This document shows positions 1-12,158 of a stretch of 64,000 nt of DNA, piece by piece. Every line of letters begins with the position of its first letter. Position 1 is the first letter of the stretch. The position numbers and the translations under genes are program-made. The stretch is from Erythrobasidium yunnanense. Taxonomy: Eukaryota; Basidiomycota; Cystobasidiomycetes; Erythrobasidiales; Erythrobasidiaceae. Below the pieces are notes generated by a model. The model did not search any database. It saw only the letters and a program-made list of their open reading frames with translations, and was not told the DNA's origin. The DNA lies in NCBI GenBank assembly GCA_001600175.1, contig BCJC01000002.1:1122318-1186317 (forward strand). The letters are read 5' to 3'.

Positions 1-3000
1 GGCGGCGAAACAGCAGCCGACGCCGCAGGATGTCTGTCATACGGAATGAAGATTACAATGAAGTCTAATGGTGAACCCGTGCTCACAATGGGAAGTCCAC
101 GAATGGGACCGTCGAGGCGACTGTATCGAACGTACCCAGCTCGCCGGCTACTACGAGTGACTATCGATGAGGATTCGGAAAGAGTGATCCGAGATGAGGC
201 GAGACTTCAGAATAAAACCAGGATGCAAAATTTTCTGCGACGGCCAATTAGGCATCTAGGTAGGCATGCGACCACGCTTAGACGCATGGTTGTCATATGC
301 GCTGACCCTTTCAAAGGCACGTATTATCGCCCTTTCTTCTATCAGAAGGGAGCAATCTACTTTTGGGCCTTCTGCCACATGTACGATGATGTCGACTCAA
401 CATTCCGTCCCTTCAGTGTGGAGGCGTTCCTCGACGAATTGATCCCCCGGCAAGGCCCCAACGAGAATATGACGCTCGCCAAATACTCTGCTCGGATGAG
501 CCTTTGGCTCAGCAAGACAACGCCTATCATTCCCGTTCAGGATATACGCTGGGTCCCTGATCTTACAAATCACACTCTTGCGATCGGCGCCAAAATGCTC
601 AGACATATAGCTCTAAAAATCCTGAAGCTGGGATATGTTCCGTGTAAGCCTGCAAGATCGCACCAGGAGCTATTGGCTAATCCGAATGCAGCCTGTCTGG
701 CTGGCACCTATGGAGGCAAGTCTTGCACCTGGGCGTTAGACTATGACATCGATCCGCATGGAATTCAAGTCTTCCGACAAGAGCAGAATGATGATCAAGA
801 GGCACAGGACGAAGACGAGGAGGTGGAAGAGGAGCAGGACGAAGACGAAGACGAAGACGAAGACGAGGATGAGGAATCGCTTAAAGAAGATCCTGATGAG
901 CTGTTTCTTTTCACCTTCCATGCTTTCGCCGGTCTATACCGCGAAGAGGTGAGCGAAGAAGCTCTAATCAAAAGAAGGGACATTGTATTCGAGGACATGT
1001 CCGAATATCCCGAGGAAATCATGACAGACGGAGTCGGTGCAATGGCTACAGGACTGAAGCATTTTGGCTGACATCGATCGCAGAACGCGCTCATGAGTTA
1101 TGGACTGGCACTGGCCGTCTGCGAGGCGAGGAAAATGGAAGCTATACCTTGTGCGTAACCTCGCTTCCTTGGGCCGAGCCGACGTGGTCCTGACACGTAG
1201 AGCCGACCAGCTGCTGTACAAGCTCGAATCGGTGGCTCCAAAGGTAACGTGCTGACACCACCAGAATCTTCGTCCCTGATGACTTGCCAGGCCTTTGGAC
1301 ACTCGAACCGATGTTTAACGATACGGATAAATACATTTGGATTGAAGTCCGTGAATCGCAACACAAATACCACGAGTCTCAGTATTGTGACTGGATGTTC
1401 GAGGTGGTGAACTGTAGCGGGCCGTCTAAGTCAGCTTCCATAGGACCTCAACTCCTAGGAGTTCTGGCCAGAGCGCAAGACGAAGAGCGCAATTTACAGC
1501 TGCTTCAGTATCTTTCCACGCTCTTAGACAGTGAAATCAAGAGAAGCTGTGACACTCTGCTGGACATCAGAGACAGGGCTCTCTTGCGCAAAGCTCTCGA
1601 AAGCCTCGATCGACGCTTACGGGCTCGAGAAGGCGAGAGCAGCAGGGATGGCGCTCAATTCAGGTTCAGCACCAGAGAAGAAGAAGAGGATGACCTCCAG
1701 AATATGACCGGTCGAAATGGTGACGATACACATCCTCTCTCGGGTCAGCCCACAACTTTGGCAGCCCAGGCTATCAGACTGCTGGAGAGCGGTTTCGACA
1801 TCGATGATCCTACGCTGATCACTCTCCTGCGTAAGCTGCTGGACTCGACTATCGATACCAACGTTGCAAGCCAACGTATCAGTGTCCCGAAAAGTCGCGT
1901 ACTCTATGTCGCAACAGATACCCTTGGGCTCCTCGCACCAGGTCAGATATTCGTCCAATTGTCGGAGGTCGGTGATTGCATTTCAAGTCACAACCTCAAG
2001 ACGACTGACGCTCACGGAATCGCAGGGAAGTATTGTCGACGAGAAGACCAAACGCAGGCGCAATGGCATCTTGAAAGGGCCAATCCTCATTACCCGCTCT
2101 CCTTGTGTCCACAACGGACATACAAAAAGTCGAAGCGGTCGACGTACCACAATATCACGACACTTACTTCGATGTCATCGTATGCTCCACAGAAGGCCGC
2201 AGAGCATTGCTGTCTATGCTCAGCGGAGGTGACTACGATGGCGACACGGGGACGATCTTCTGGGACGAGATCCTCGTGTCTCTTTTCGACACCATCGACG
2301 ACGCTGACACTGAGCGCTTCTTGAATCCGCCTTACAAAGACAGCCAGTACTGGAAGTCGTTCTCCGTGGAAATCGAGGCCGAAGACATCGATAACGTAGA
2401 GCAGCTTGAATTTGCTCTGCAGCGCTACGAAGCGAAAGCTAGGGACGAACTTCTGTCCGATATCATGCGAGTCTGTAGTGCGTCTCACCTTCAGAGTCAC
2501 TAAAATATGCTGGTGGTTGACCAGGCTCACATCGTTATACGCGCCTACCCACTATGGCATGTTGTCAGAAATGCACAAAAAGCTGCTGCGCCAGTTCGGG
2601 CCAGACCACCCTGAAACCATCAAACTGGGGCATCTGTATTGTCAGGCCCTGGATGCAGGCAAGGCTGGTAAGATTTTGAAGCCTGAGTTTAGGAAGAACC
2701 CCCGGAGCCTACAAAGCCAACAGATGGATCAGGAGCTAGAAGACGCCGATACAAATCTTGATGGCCATTGCGGCGGTCATTCTCCTTCTAAGAGGGCTGC
2801 GCAGGAAATGGGAGATCTGAGTCTTGACGATCAAGCGAATGATGGTAACAACGAAGCGCAGGACGAAGAGCGGGAACACGCAGATTCCGATGCAAGCGAA
2901 GTCGAGTACGAAGAGGGGAGCCAGAGTCCTCGGAGTCAGGTCATCAACTCCCTGCAAGCCAAACTCGCTCAGCCTGAGCCTCCTAGAAGATCTGCGCGCC

Positions 3001-4226
3001 TCCAGCAGAAGAGAGCCAACGATGAGAGCGAAGACGTAGACGAGAATTACGAAGAAGATCGTGATAGGCTAGAAGCCGGAGCCGATAACGATGGACCTCT
3101 AGCAGACCTATCTGACGAGCGTGACGTGAGGGAGCAGGAGACTGCGGTTGCAAAACGTCTTTTAGACGGTAAAGGAACCGTTTGAAACAGGCTTGTATCC
3201 TGCTCACCGCGCTTTACGTTTCACAGTGGATGCTATGCGATGCGAAGCCAGGTCACTCAAAGCCGCAATCGATAAGAGACCGCGAAGATTATCCGACCAG
3301 GACATCATGTCAATATGGATGGATCTGTATAACAGCGAGGAAAATCTGGAAGATCCGAGCCCATATTTGGACGCTATGCTAAAGCACGTCGAGGTGAGCT
3401 CTTGCCGGCCTCGCGAGACGCCGAGTATCATCTGACGCTCCGTCTCAGGCTCATGCCGCAAGGTATGAAAGCTTCAAATCGTTCTCAATTCCGCCGCCCC
3501 CTGGATTGGGCAGAGATGTGTCCACTCACGAGCAAGTACGCCGAAAGCGAGCCTACTTCCGCAAGCGAGATCTAGATCGTGAAGAGCTTGTAACAAGCTT
3601 CTGGCACTTCGAGGACGATGCACAAGCAATTCGCGGGCGCAACTTCAAGAACCTAATGGTATGTACGTTTCTTGCGAAATAATCTAGAGCCCTGCAGACC
3701 ATTGTGTAGGCGTCTTGCGCATACTCTGTCGCAAGTCGGAAGCTCAAGCACAACGACTTCCCTTTCCTAGTCGCTTTCGCGTACCTTACGAACATCAAGG
3801 CAGACGCGGTAGAGATGGGCAGCGCAAGGCAGCTACCAGCACATCGGATCGTGAGCGCGATATACGACACTCTACATTCACGCCTAAAGCTGCCCAAAGA
3901 GACCGTCGAGAGGAAAGGAGAGGTTGCGCTTGCGGACATGCTCAATAGTAATGAAGAGAAACAAGGAAGCCCCAGCAAGAAGAGAAGGGTGAGCACCGAC
4001 TCTCTAATTCATACTTGAAAAGCTGATACGAAGCCTCAGATAGGGTGATGGGGATCTGGAAGCTGCAGAAGAGCAAGATATTGACAAATATTTAGATGAC
4101 GAGGCTTGGCCAGAGAGTGCAAGCGGAAGAGAAAGTATGGACAGCGATGATGAGCTGCATACATTCATGCGCTCTTTGGGAATTGATGATTCTGGGATTG
4201 GAGGTTCACAAGGCGTGTATGCCTAG
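1..4226 (+). CDS. RNA-dependent RNA polymerase, QDE-1/RDR type (5' partial, frame break)
   Basis: Cellular RdRP of the RNAi/quelling pathway, which makes dsRNA from aberrant transcripts for Dicer. The gene is open at the left edge. My exon model is 1-1036, 1084-1154, 1201-1243, 1291-1967, 2026-2481, 2525-3168, 3227-3393, 3449-3658, 3710-3988 and 4044-4226, about 1250 codons. Seen in order: RLYRTYPARRLLRV, MTDGV (1021), QARIGGSKGLW (across the 1244-1290 intron), ITRSPC (about 2090), DIQKVEAVDVP (2120), and the catalytic loop GGDYDGD (about 2225), which is the DbDGD signature of cellular RdRPs. A DE-rich run (about 785-880) and a charged segment (2700-3160) look like disordered insertions. ITRSPC and DIQKVEAV, adjacent in the family, lie in different frames with no plausible intron between them. 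The summed exon length also leaves one spare base. The cause is either loss of function or a sequence error. The exon at 1084-1154 is the least certain. Confidence 0.85.
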
Positions 4227-4479
4227 AGTAAGGAGACTGAAGAAGGAAGTGATCATGCACAGCAAAAGTAGTTTAGAAGTATATACACCCCTCATTCAAT
4301 ATTATGCTAGAAGTAGATTTTCGTTGTCGAGTAGTCTGTCGTTTTTTCCCTGCTCTTTCAACGCGCTTGCGGGCTTTTCTGCTCGATACTTTAACGTCAA
4401 CAGTACGCTGTTCTGTAGCGGCTGTCTTTCGGGAACTGCCCATCGTCACGGACGTCAAGGTTCCTTCTGAGACACCAAC

Positions 4480-5230
4480 ATGCACAACTTGCTCGGGCGG
4501 TTGAACGCGGTCTCGTAAGTCGTAGAAAGGCTTGAAGATGCAAGCTGACACCTCTCTGCAGAGCCCTTGCGACGTCGGTCCTGCTCAGCTTGCTAGCCGC
4601 AGTTGCCCTATCGTCGTTTGGGATACCCAGCGCATCCAAGCTGGAGCCGGCGTCTCTCAGAATCAACAACCTCAACGTAGTTCTTGGACGAGCTCCCGGC
4701 GAGCGGACAGAGAAGGAATTCGCGTTTGCTCGTTTCGATATCATGGCAGGTGCGTGTCCGAAGTGTTTCGCGAAGGAAAGGCAAAGCTGACTCTTGATCG
4801 ACAGATCTGTCCCCTCTATGGCATTGGAATACTAAACAAGTCTTCTTGCAATTCTCTGCCCACTACGAAACGCCCGAGAACGTTCGTTTGGCTGCTCCCT
4901 TGTGATAGGGGTATATGCTCAATCTATGTTCGCAGCCGGACAACCAAGTCGTACTATGGGACCGTATAGTCAGACGCAAGCGCGACTCCAAGATCAACGT
5001 CCAGGACTTGCGCCAAAAGTACGCTTTCAAAGAGATGGGCAAATCAGGCTTCCGGTATGTCAGAAGCTCCCCATTCACGGCCTGTTGCTGATATACTTCG
5101 CTGCAGTGGCCTCAACGCGACGTATGCGCTGCACTACAATATCATGCCGCACGTAGGCTTGCTTCAGCACGGCGTAGCTGGGCGAACAGAGCCGATAGCG
5201 TTCCCAGCCAGGCAGAAGTCGGTGCATTAG
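4480..5230 (+). CDS. SPC3: Signal peptidase complex subunit 3
   Basis: Single-pass ER membrane subunit of the signal peptidase complex (Spc3, SPCS3 or SPC22/23 in animals), which supports cleavage of signal peptides during secretion. Exons 4480-4514, 4562-4749, 4805-4881, 4936-5054 and 5107-5230 join in frame to 180 residues, the usual family length. The start MHNLLGRLNAVSALATS leads into a hydrophobic anchor. Family signatures follow: DLSPLWHWNTKQVF, then NQVVLWDRIV in the fourth exon, and LHYNIMPHVGLL near the C-terminus. The third intron starts with GTTCGT, a weak donor, but it is the only choice that keeps the family spacing between AHYETPEN and NQVVLWD. It lies about 250 bp after the RdRP on the same strand. 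The identification is firm. Confidence 0.93.
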
Positions 5231-5283
5231 GAGCATTGAATTGCTGAAATTGTTGTATTACTCAAAACGCCAGTTCTAAAAGG

Positions 5284-6958
5284 CTACGCCTCGTTGACAA
5301 TAGACGTTTCAAAGCTGAAGCGGCCTGTCTTCTCGAATCTCTCTTTAAGGACCGTCTCTCCAAATACCAGGCTGGAAGGGCATGTCAGCAAGAGCTTACA
5401 CGTCCAGAGATTGTCGGACTCACGATGGTGTCAAGTGGCCACCCTCTTTGGCTAGGGACGTCAATCGATCATAATCATGCACAATACCCAAGCCTGTCTC
5501 TGCGATCATAACTGATGTTGCGAGGTATCCTGGATCTCCTTTGCCTTTCATGACCGATCGTGCAAACGTCTTTTCCTTGACATCTCGTGCAGTCGTGAGC
5601 ACGTTAAACCAGCCATTGCTCTGTGCCGACTCGCTTGGACCGTCACCAGCTTGAGGCCCGTATTTTGCAGCTAGTTTTCGGATCTGCGACTCGCGCTATC
5701 AGTCCTGCTCCATTTCCCCGCATCGCAGTCGGCCTCACCCATTTCGAAGAGCCTAGGAGAAGCGAAAAGAAGTAGAAGCTGGCCGAAACAAGGAATGCAA
5801 CTGCGCGATTCGGCATCTGAGCATACTCGATATATCGGAACTCAGGTCCATAATGGAAGGCGCTGCTGTCTGATTTCGCTTGTTCTTCGAGCGTTCCCCA
5901 GGTTTGATAGACCATCTTGCTGTTGACTGGTTCCATGAAGAAGAAGGACCCTACTCGCTTGCGCCCATCCTTGAACGCCCAAATCAACGAGCTACGGTGT
6001 TTGCCTTTGACTGATTGATCGAATGTAAGCCACGACGTGCCTTAACAGTATCACAAGTCAACGTACTGGGACTCAAAGAATACTGGTTCATCATGACCTT
6101 TCGTTTTTCGGGTTTTTGTATGGCCTCGGTTAAGGCCAGGGCAGACGAGAACGTACCACCTTTAGGAGCGTCAGCGACTGGAGGATCCACATATGAATTG
6201 GACAGTACCTGAGACGCCTCCCTTAGCTTTGAAGCAGCTAGTGACGAGCCCACAAGGCGAGTCTGTCGCCGATTGTAACTTCTTCACGGCAAGGAAGGTA
6301 TTGAGACTGCGAAGCGCCCTTCAGCTTACGGAGCTGGACAGGAAAGGGGCAGCATACTCTGATGGTATAGAATCAAAGGCAGAGCCATGAATGAGAATAG
6401 CTTTCGTCCGCTTGGCATCTTCATCGTAAAGTTGCTTCATTTCGTGCGCCCATGTTGGCTCGCCGGTCAGATCTAAGCAGTGCACCTACATTCATGAATT
6501 AGCTCGAGCTATATTACTTGCCTGAACAAGGCTTACACCATTCTGCGAGCACACTTTGACTAAAGTGCTTCCATAGAGAGTGAATGGTCCGGCAGTCGTG
6601 ATAACGAGCTTGGTCTGTCTGGCTATCTGTGTTAAGGCTTCTTCATCCGCAGAGTCTGCAATCAGGCTGGCGTCGAAATTCTTAGATCAGAAGAAAGCTT
6701 TCTTCACGCATCTGCAAGCGTACATGGGCAAGTCGGTTGCGCCGATTTCTTCGAGGACAGATTCGATCTTCTTCTTTGAACGTCCAGCAGCTGCTATGCG
6801 TGTCGTCGACGCTGATGAGCATCCTATCAAGTACCGGAGGGTTAGCCGGCCCTGCAGAAAAGTGCGTCAGCTTTATCCAGATTGCAGCACTCTGTCGAGG
6901 TGCGCAGTACTGTGAATCCAGATGCGCCGTATACGACGATGTCGAAAGGCTTCGACAT
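5284..6958 (-). CDS. Saccharopine dehydrogenase-like oxidoreductase
   Basis: Member of the saccharopine-dehydrogenase-like (trans-acting enoyl reductase-like) family of NAD(P)-binding membrane-associated proteins; the physiological substrate is usually unknown. The start MSKPFDIVVYGASGFT at 6958 is a Rossmann nucleotide-binding strand and glycine turn. Further family segments are KLVITTAGPFTLYGSTLVK (about 6550-6620), DLTGEPTWAHEM, a GSAFDSIPS-type stretch (about 6370) and KGGTFSSALA (about 6150). The C-terminal exon (5284-5420) contains GDPGYLATSVMIAETGLG and ends SIVNEA. The coding sequence is split by several short introns, and I see no break in it. True lysine-pathway saccharopine dehydrogenase is less likely, because the GGT motif and C-terminal region are those of the membrane-associated paralogues. 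Confidence 0.82.
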
Positions 6959-7265
6959 GTTTGCTGGTGTAAAGCAGAAGAAGAACGCTTCGAGGTATAT
7001 GAGCGTGAAACGGCGAGATTGTGCCTGAAGCTGTCGAAACTCTGAATTGTGTAATGAGCACTCTAAGGCTAGAACAGCTATTATCCGACTGTAAGCGCGT
7101 ATACAGCTTCTACGGAGTTATTCACAACAACTGAAAGCGAAAACTAGCCAACTACTATAACCCTATGGAAACTGCAATGCTGGTCGTTCCTCATAGCCAA
7201 GAAGACGGGTATAGAAATGTGCATAGATGATATATGAGATAGGATGATAGGGGATGTCGGCAGAT
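6959..7265. other. Intergenic region, no gene seen
   Basis: About 300 bp between the 5' end of the oxidoreductase (minus) and the 3' end of SPA2 (minus). It should hold the oxidoreductase promoter. I see no conserved ORF or RNA gene. Confidence 0.5.
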
Positions 7266-10200
7266 TTAGGCATTTCCCCCGCCAAGCAAGCTGTTCATGC
7301 TCTTGACAGACTTAGCGACACCGAAGCTTGCTGTAGCCATTTGCTGTTTGACCTGCTTGGTGAAGGTACCGCCTTCATTAGCCGTGCTCTGCATCTCAGC
7401 CAGTTTGCTGCAGTTGTCAGATAGATCTTGTATGATAGGTTGGCCCTCTTCGCGCAGGCTTTCCGGAATGTTCTCCTGCAGTATGCCTACGATTTGAGAT
7501 ACGATGATGATGATTTGCGATAGGTTTTCGTCGAGTTTGGGCCCCTGCGCTCCGCCTCTGATGGCGGCCAGCAGAGACGTAATAGAATGAACAATCTGCT
7601 CCGTCTGTTGTTCAAGATAGTTCTGTGTAATGATGCCGTGTTAGATAACTCTAGCTGACACCAAATAGATCCGACAGCTTACCTTCAATTCGGTCCAATC
7701 TTCTGCCTGATCATCTCCAGTTTGGCCATCATGCTGGTCGCGATGCCCATTCAGATGCGATGCGTCCGCAGACTGATTCTGTTCGTCGTAGCTATCTTGG
7801 AGTTGTGTGGATTCCTCCGGGTAGCCTTGGTAATCGACTCCAGGTCGCATACCATTCCTTCTAGGATCGATATTCAGGTTTGAGGAAGCTACAGAGGCCT
7901 GCGAATTGGAAGGAGGCAGTCCATTCTGACTAAAGGAGGGCGCTTGACTGGGCTCTGGAGAGTCCGTATGACCTCGGCCGTTGACCTCGTTACGCAAACG
8001 AGCAGAAGATGCGGGTGACGCTCTTCCGCTACTTCCGCTTGCTGCTAGAGGTGCTATAGCCTGCTCTTGGTTCTTGAGCGAGTTCAACCGGCGCGGAGGG
8101 GCGTACGCTTGCTGTGCAGACTGGTCTACTGCCTTCGCGGCCTGCGGTCTTGTTGACGGCGAATGGCCATTGATAGCAGTACCTGCTTTGCGAAGCTGAA
8201 GAAGTCGGACAAGCTCAATGATAGTGACGGATAGATGGCTAGCTGCGGCATCTAAGAGGGAGACAGGCGACAAGCCGTGCGAAGTTGCGTGATTCCTAGC
8301 TGCCGTGGTGAGATTGCTGAGGGTAGCGTTGCACTTGCTCTTCAGCGCATGCAGCCGTTCTTTGTCTTCCTCTTTGAAGTTCGAAGTGCCTCCTGCGGCT
8401 TCATAGCTCTGGACGTCTTTGTCGATACGTGCAACAGCGTTAATGACCTGTTTTGTCGCGATGATCACGCTTGAAGGTGCATTCGACCGCCCACCAATGA
8501 GTAGATCGTCTATGCTCGACTGGAAGCTGGTCACATGCGTGTCGACTATCGCACCATGTTCGGAGGTGGGCATATAGTCGTGATCTGGTTGATTGGGCTT
8601 GACAAATAGCTGACTTGTAGCTATGTATGTAAGAAGCTCAGCAACGCCCTTCCGGATGTCAGTCTGTAGCTTACCCTTTAGATTCCGCAACTCAGTCTTT
8701 GCGCTTTCGTATCGCTTCTTGTAGTCTTTCGCCTCTTCACTCAGCTCGTCAATCCGCCTCTGATCCGCTTCTTGTGCGCTGACAAGCTCGTCTTGACGGG
8801 CATTCATTTCGCGCATAGTGTCCATCAAGCCTTCGAGCTCTTTTTGCAGATTGTCTACGTTGTCAAGCGAGGATTCGTACTTTGCTTCTAGATCCGATAG
8901 GGAAGACTGCAGACGTGCTACTTCATCCTTATTATTCTGTAAAGAAGTCGATTGATCGGACTGCTGACGGCGTTGCGCTGCTGCATTGGCCTCGCTGAGA
9001 TCTCGCTCGAGTGCCTCAACATTTGAAAGCGCATCTTCATGGCGCTCCTGCAATCTCTCTATCTCCGACTCCAGCTCTCTTACGCGGTCAGCATCGTGTT
9101 GAGCAGCCTGCTGACTCTGGCTTCCTGCCATCTCCAGGTCTTTCTCTAAGCCTTGTATCCGGTTTTGCATAGTCGCAATCTTGAACTCATAGTCACTCCT
9201 CAGCTTCTCCACCTGATCATCCTCTCTTTCGCCCCATTCCGGTATAGATTCGTTCAAATTTGTCCCCGATGGGTGATTGTTCGCATAGTTCCCTATCAAG
9301 CGCGTCCCAACTGAAGACGCTTCGCTAGCTCTCGACAGTGACTGCCCCCAGTCTGGCGACGTCGGATTGTTCTGTATTTGATGTGGATAGTTGGAGTTGT
9401 TCCGTTGTTGTTCGCGTTGTCCCTTCAGATAGCTAGCTGCACCACCAGGAGGCGGGGGAATCTCGTTGCCTTCCAAAGATGTGGGTGTAATAGGTTCACG
9501 CTCATTCGACTGCGGACTGTCTTCCCTGCTCCTTTCGCGCTCGCGTTGCCGTTCAGAGCTCTTTCGTCCCATTAACAGTGCAGAGGATTGCTGTTTCTGG
9601 CTTGAAGATGATGCGTTCGACAGGCCTCGACTATGTTGGCCGACTCTCTTATTCTGAGGTACCGAGACATCCTCCTCCACGAGCGTCGATTTGTTGGGAA
9701 TGATAACCTCATTCGCAACGTTATTACTGTTACTGCTCCCGTTCGCCATAGAACTACTCGAAGCAGCGCCGGTGAAGGCCGGTCGCTTTTGACTGGTGGA
9801 GTTCTGCAGTCTTGTTCCAGCATTCTGTCCAGACGGCGTACTCCTACCGCCCATACCTCTTTCGCTACTCGCTGATAGATTCGCATTGTTGTCATCTCCA
9901 TAGTTCCCTATCTGCCCGGAGAAGCTCGTCTCTGCACTGCCTGGCTGGTACTCGGCTTCCTTGAATTCTGGATACCGCCTTTCCAGCTCGAAGTAGACAT
10001 CGGATGCCAAGTCGCGAAAGCGTATCTTGGGAAGAGTAGCCAATTTCTGACGTGCTTGATTACGCTTAGGGTGAAAGTCAGGTCGTTGCGGTAAGTATTC
10101 AGCTGGAAACAGCCAACATCAGCATGAGAGGATGCTCCAGTGCAGTCCAGACGTACTCTGGCTACTTCGCGATCTTAAGCGCCTGACCAGCTCATCGTAG

Positions 10201-10811
10201 ACATCCGTTGACAATTCCTGAAATTGCTGCCTCGTGAGCCGAGTGAGCTTCTCTCGTGCATTTGCGCGTGCATTGGGATCTAGGAAGCAGACGCAACAGA
10301 ATATATCAGCTTTCGATACCTCATTCCGTAGTCATCGAAGCTTGTCGACGAGAATGCGAACGCGTCGAGGCAATCGGTAGCACTCGAGCTAGACGGGCAG
10401 CCCACCTCTTGATCCTTCTGCATCTAGATATGCTTTGAACTCCAGGAAATGCGTTCTTGCGATAGCTCTGCTGTTCTCGATCTCTTCAGGGCTATTCGGC
10501 GCAAACTGCTGTTGCTGAGAGTCATGATTTTGCGACGAGGAAGAGGCCATTCTGGTATTGCTGCTGTTGTTCATCATACCGGTGCTGTTGGCGGTACTGA
10601 CAGCCGGCGAAGTACTGGATGAAGTTGCTGACAGCTGGCTGTTTGCACCGTAGCTGGATCCTGGCATTCCAGACGAGTTGTAGCTGGACGATGGCCCTCC
10701 TTCGTACGTGTTTCCATTCGCATTCGGTCGCGAATAGGCGTTGTTGCTGCTGCTGCCGTAACTTCCAGGCTGACCGTATTGCTGCTGCTGTTGCTGCTGG
10801 CGGTAGGCCAT
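7266..10811 (-). CDS. SPA2: Spa2-like polarisome scaffold protein
   Basis: Scaffold of the polarisome, which localises formins, Bud6 and MAPK-pathway kinases at sites of polarised growth. Two Spa2-homology-domain repeats identify it: LTRLTRQQFQELSTDVYDEL (about 10185-10260) and LPKIRFRDLASDVYFELERR (about 9980-10040), each in its own exon. The first exon encodes a Gln/Ser/Asn-rich N-terminus (CAG run near 10785). A Ser-rich disordered region follows, then a coiled coil (about 8640-9230, heptads such as ELESEIERLQERHEDAL), then a helical domain. The last exon (7266-7623) ends VKSMNSLLGGGNA. I chose ATG 10811 (MAYRQQQQ), because the upstream in-frame codon at 10820 is TTG. The gene is long and multi-exon, as in other filamentous or dimorphic fungi. 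Confidence 0.92.
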
Positions 10812-11234
10812 GGCAGCCAACGTCGCTCTTTCTCGTCGTCGTTCCCACTTCTTCCTGCTACTTGTATTTGCTCAGAATCACGCTGTTTCCTTGGCCTTTT
10901 CCGCGTTTTTGGCTTTCCCAGCTGTCACTGATTGTCCGGAGGCACAGAGTAGAAGTATCGCTTCAGACGCGTTACGAAGCTTCCTTGAAGATCGTGCAAA
11001 AGTCAATGGCGTGAAGAAAGTCCCCAGTTGTTGGAAGGTCAAGAGCGCGTCTCAGAGACTCGCATGAAAACAACAACAACAAGCTTTCTCAGCAACTAAA
11101 CTCTGACTGAGAAGACGAGAAGCTAATCAGAATCGAAGATCTTGTAAGAGTGTCCAGCGCTGCACAGCCTGCCTGAACCCTTCCGCTCGTCAACAGACCT
11201 TTCATGAGGCTTGCCTTCCGCTTGTATCGATATC
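10812..11234. other. Divergent intergenic region upstream of SPA2
   Basis: About 420 bp upstream of both SPA2 (minus) and the orphan ORF (plus), so probably a shared promoter region. I see pyrimidine-rich stretches and a CAACAACAACAA run near 11070, but no gene. Confidence 0.5.
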
Positions 11235-11926
11235 ATGCCTCCAGCAGCGTACAGGCCACCACCACGTTCAAGAGACGTGCAGGACACTGTCACCGCTCGA
11301 GGATCTTCATCAGCTCTACCGGCTTCGACTGGGGTCCGTCGCCAATCGATCCCTACAGGCTGCACCGAGCCAGCACGACCAGGATGCAGTTGAGTTACTA
11401 CTATCAATGGTCTGTTGAGGTAGCTGATGCGTCGAGTCCTCCTTGATCTGTGTACGGTAACCTTTCATCGGAGCTAGCTCCCGCAGGTCCCCGGCCAGCG
11501 ACCCCAAGGACACCACTGACAGACGAGGTGTATCGCATGACCAGGCAGAACTCTTCGGCTTCTACTTCAAGCGGATCCAGCGGGCTGGCTCTTGCTTATC
11601 CATTGATCACTCCAGGACCTCGCTCGCGTGGTACTTTTGCAGATGCGAGAACAGGATACGCTGGTACGATCCATCATGACTTTGCGCCTCCAACGTTAGA
11701 TGCGTACCCGGGAGGTATGCTGTCTATCGATGCTGGAAAGGCGACGATCACGCCGGACGCATCAGGCTACCCCATCAACGGGACGATTCGCCTGCTACAG
11801 ACATTCAATGCCATGATTCATTCTAGAAAGGATGAGGTCATGGAAGACGAAGTAGTGCGGCCCAGGCGGTGTGGTCATCCTAGACATGGGAGGGTGAGGC
11901 ATCAGCATAGACGTCGTCCGCATTAG
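11235..11926 (+). CDS. Hypothetical protein, orphan, two-exon model
   Basis: I do not recognise this protein. A first exon starting MPPAAYRPPPRSRDVQ at 11235 and ending near 11390 joins in phase, across an intron starting GTTGAG and ending CGCAG at 11485, to a second exon (PATPRTPLTDEVYRMTRQNS and onward) that stops at 11926. The product is Ser/Pro/Thr-rich at the N-terminus, with a more structured-looking part (PLITPGPRSRGTFADART, INGTIRLLQTFNAMIHS) and an Arg/His-rich tail. It has no signal peptide or membrane segment. It lies between SPA2 and PGS1. The unbroken second exon and sensible composition suggest a real gene, but the start, the donor site and the basic tail are uncertain. Confidence 0.45.
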
Positions 11927-12158
11927 CTGTATCACCGGAGTGTTTCGGACGAGTGAAGCACTGAATGTGCCTCATTGCTTGCGGTGATATAGACAGTCTG
12001 GCTTCATTGCGCTGCGATCATGCTGGTCTGTAGGCTACGGACTTTCTGACTTGGAAGTGAAGGCGGCCGCATTCGACTGTACTTCTTGCTATTCTTCATC
12101 AAAGTTTCTTGAAGGATCTTCCCATTGCGAAAGTTGCAGAAGAGCTGGTCTTGACGGA

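Noticed and set aside
736-921. Hydrophobic minus-strand ORF resembling a membrane peptide
   Set aside because: It is the antisense of the Asp-Glu repeat in the RdRP, which automatically gives Val/Phe/Leu-rich translation.
1037-1083. A second frame break in the RdRP after MTDGV
   Set aside because: An intron GTGCAA...CGCAG with a CTGAC branch site fits the frame, so no break is needed, although this exon aligns poorly.
1-4226. RdRP as a virus-derived sequence
   Set aside because: The GGDYDGD catalytic motif and the flanking blocks are those of cellular QDE-1/RDR enzymes, and the gene is rich in introns.
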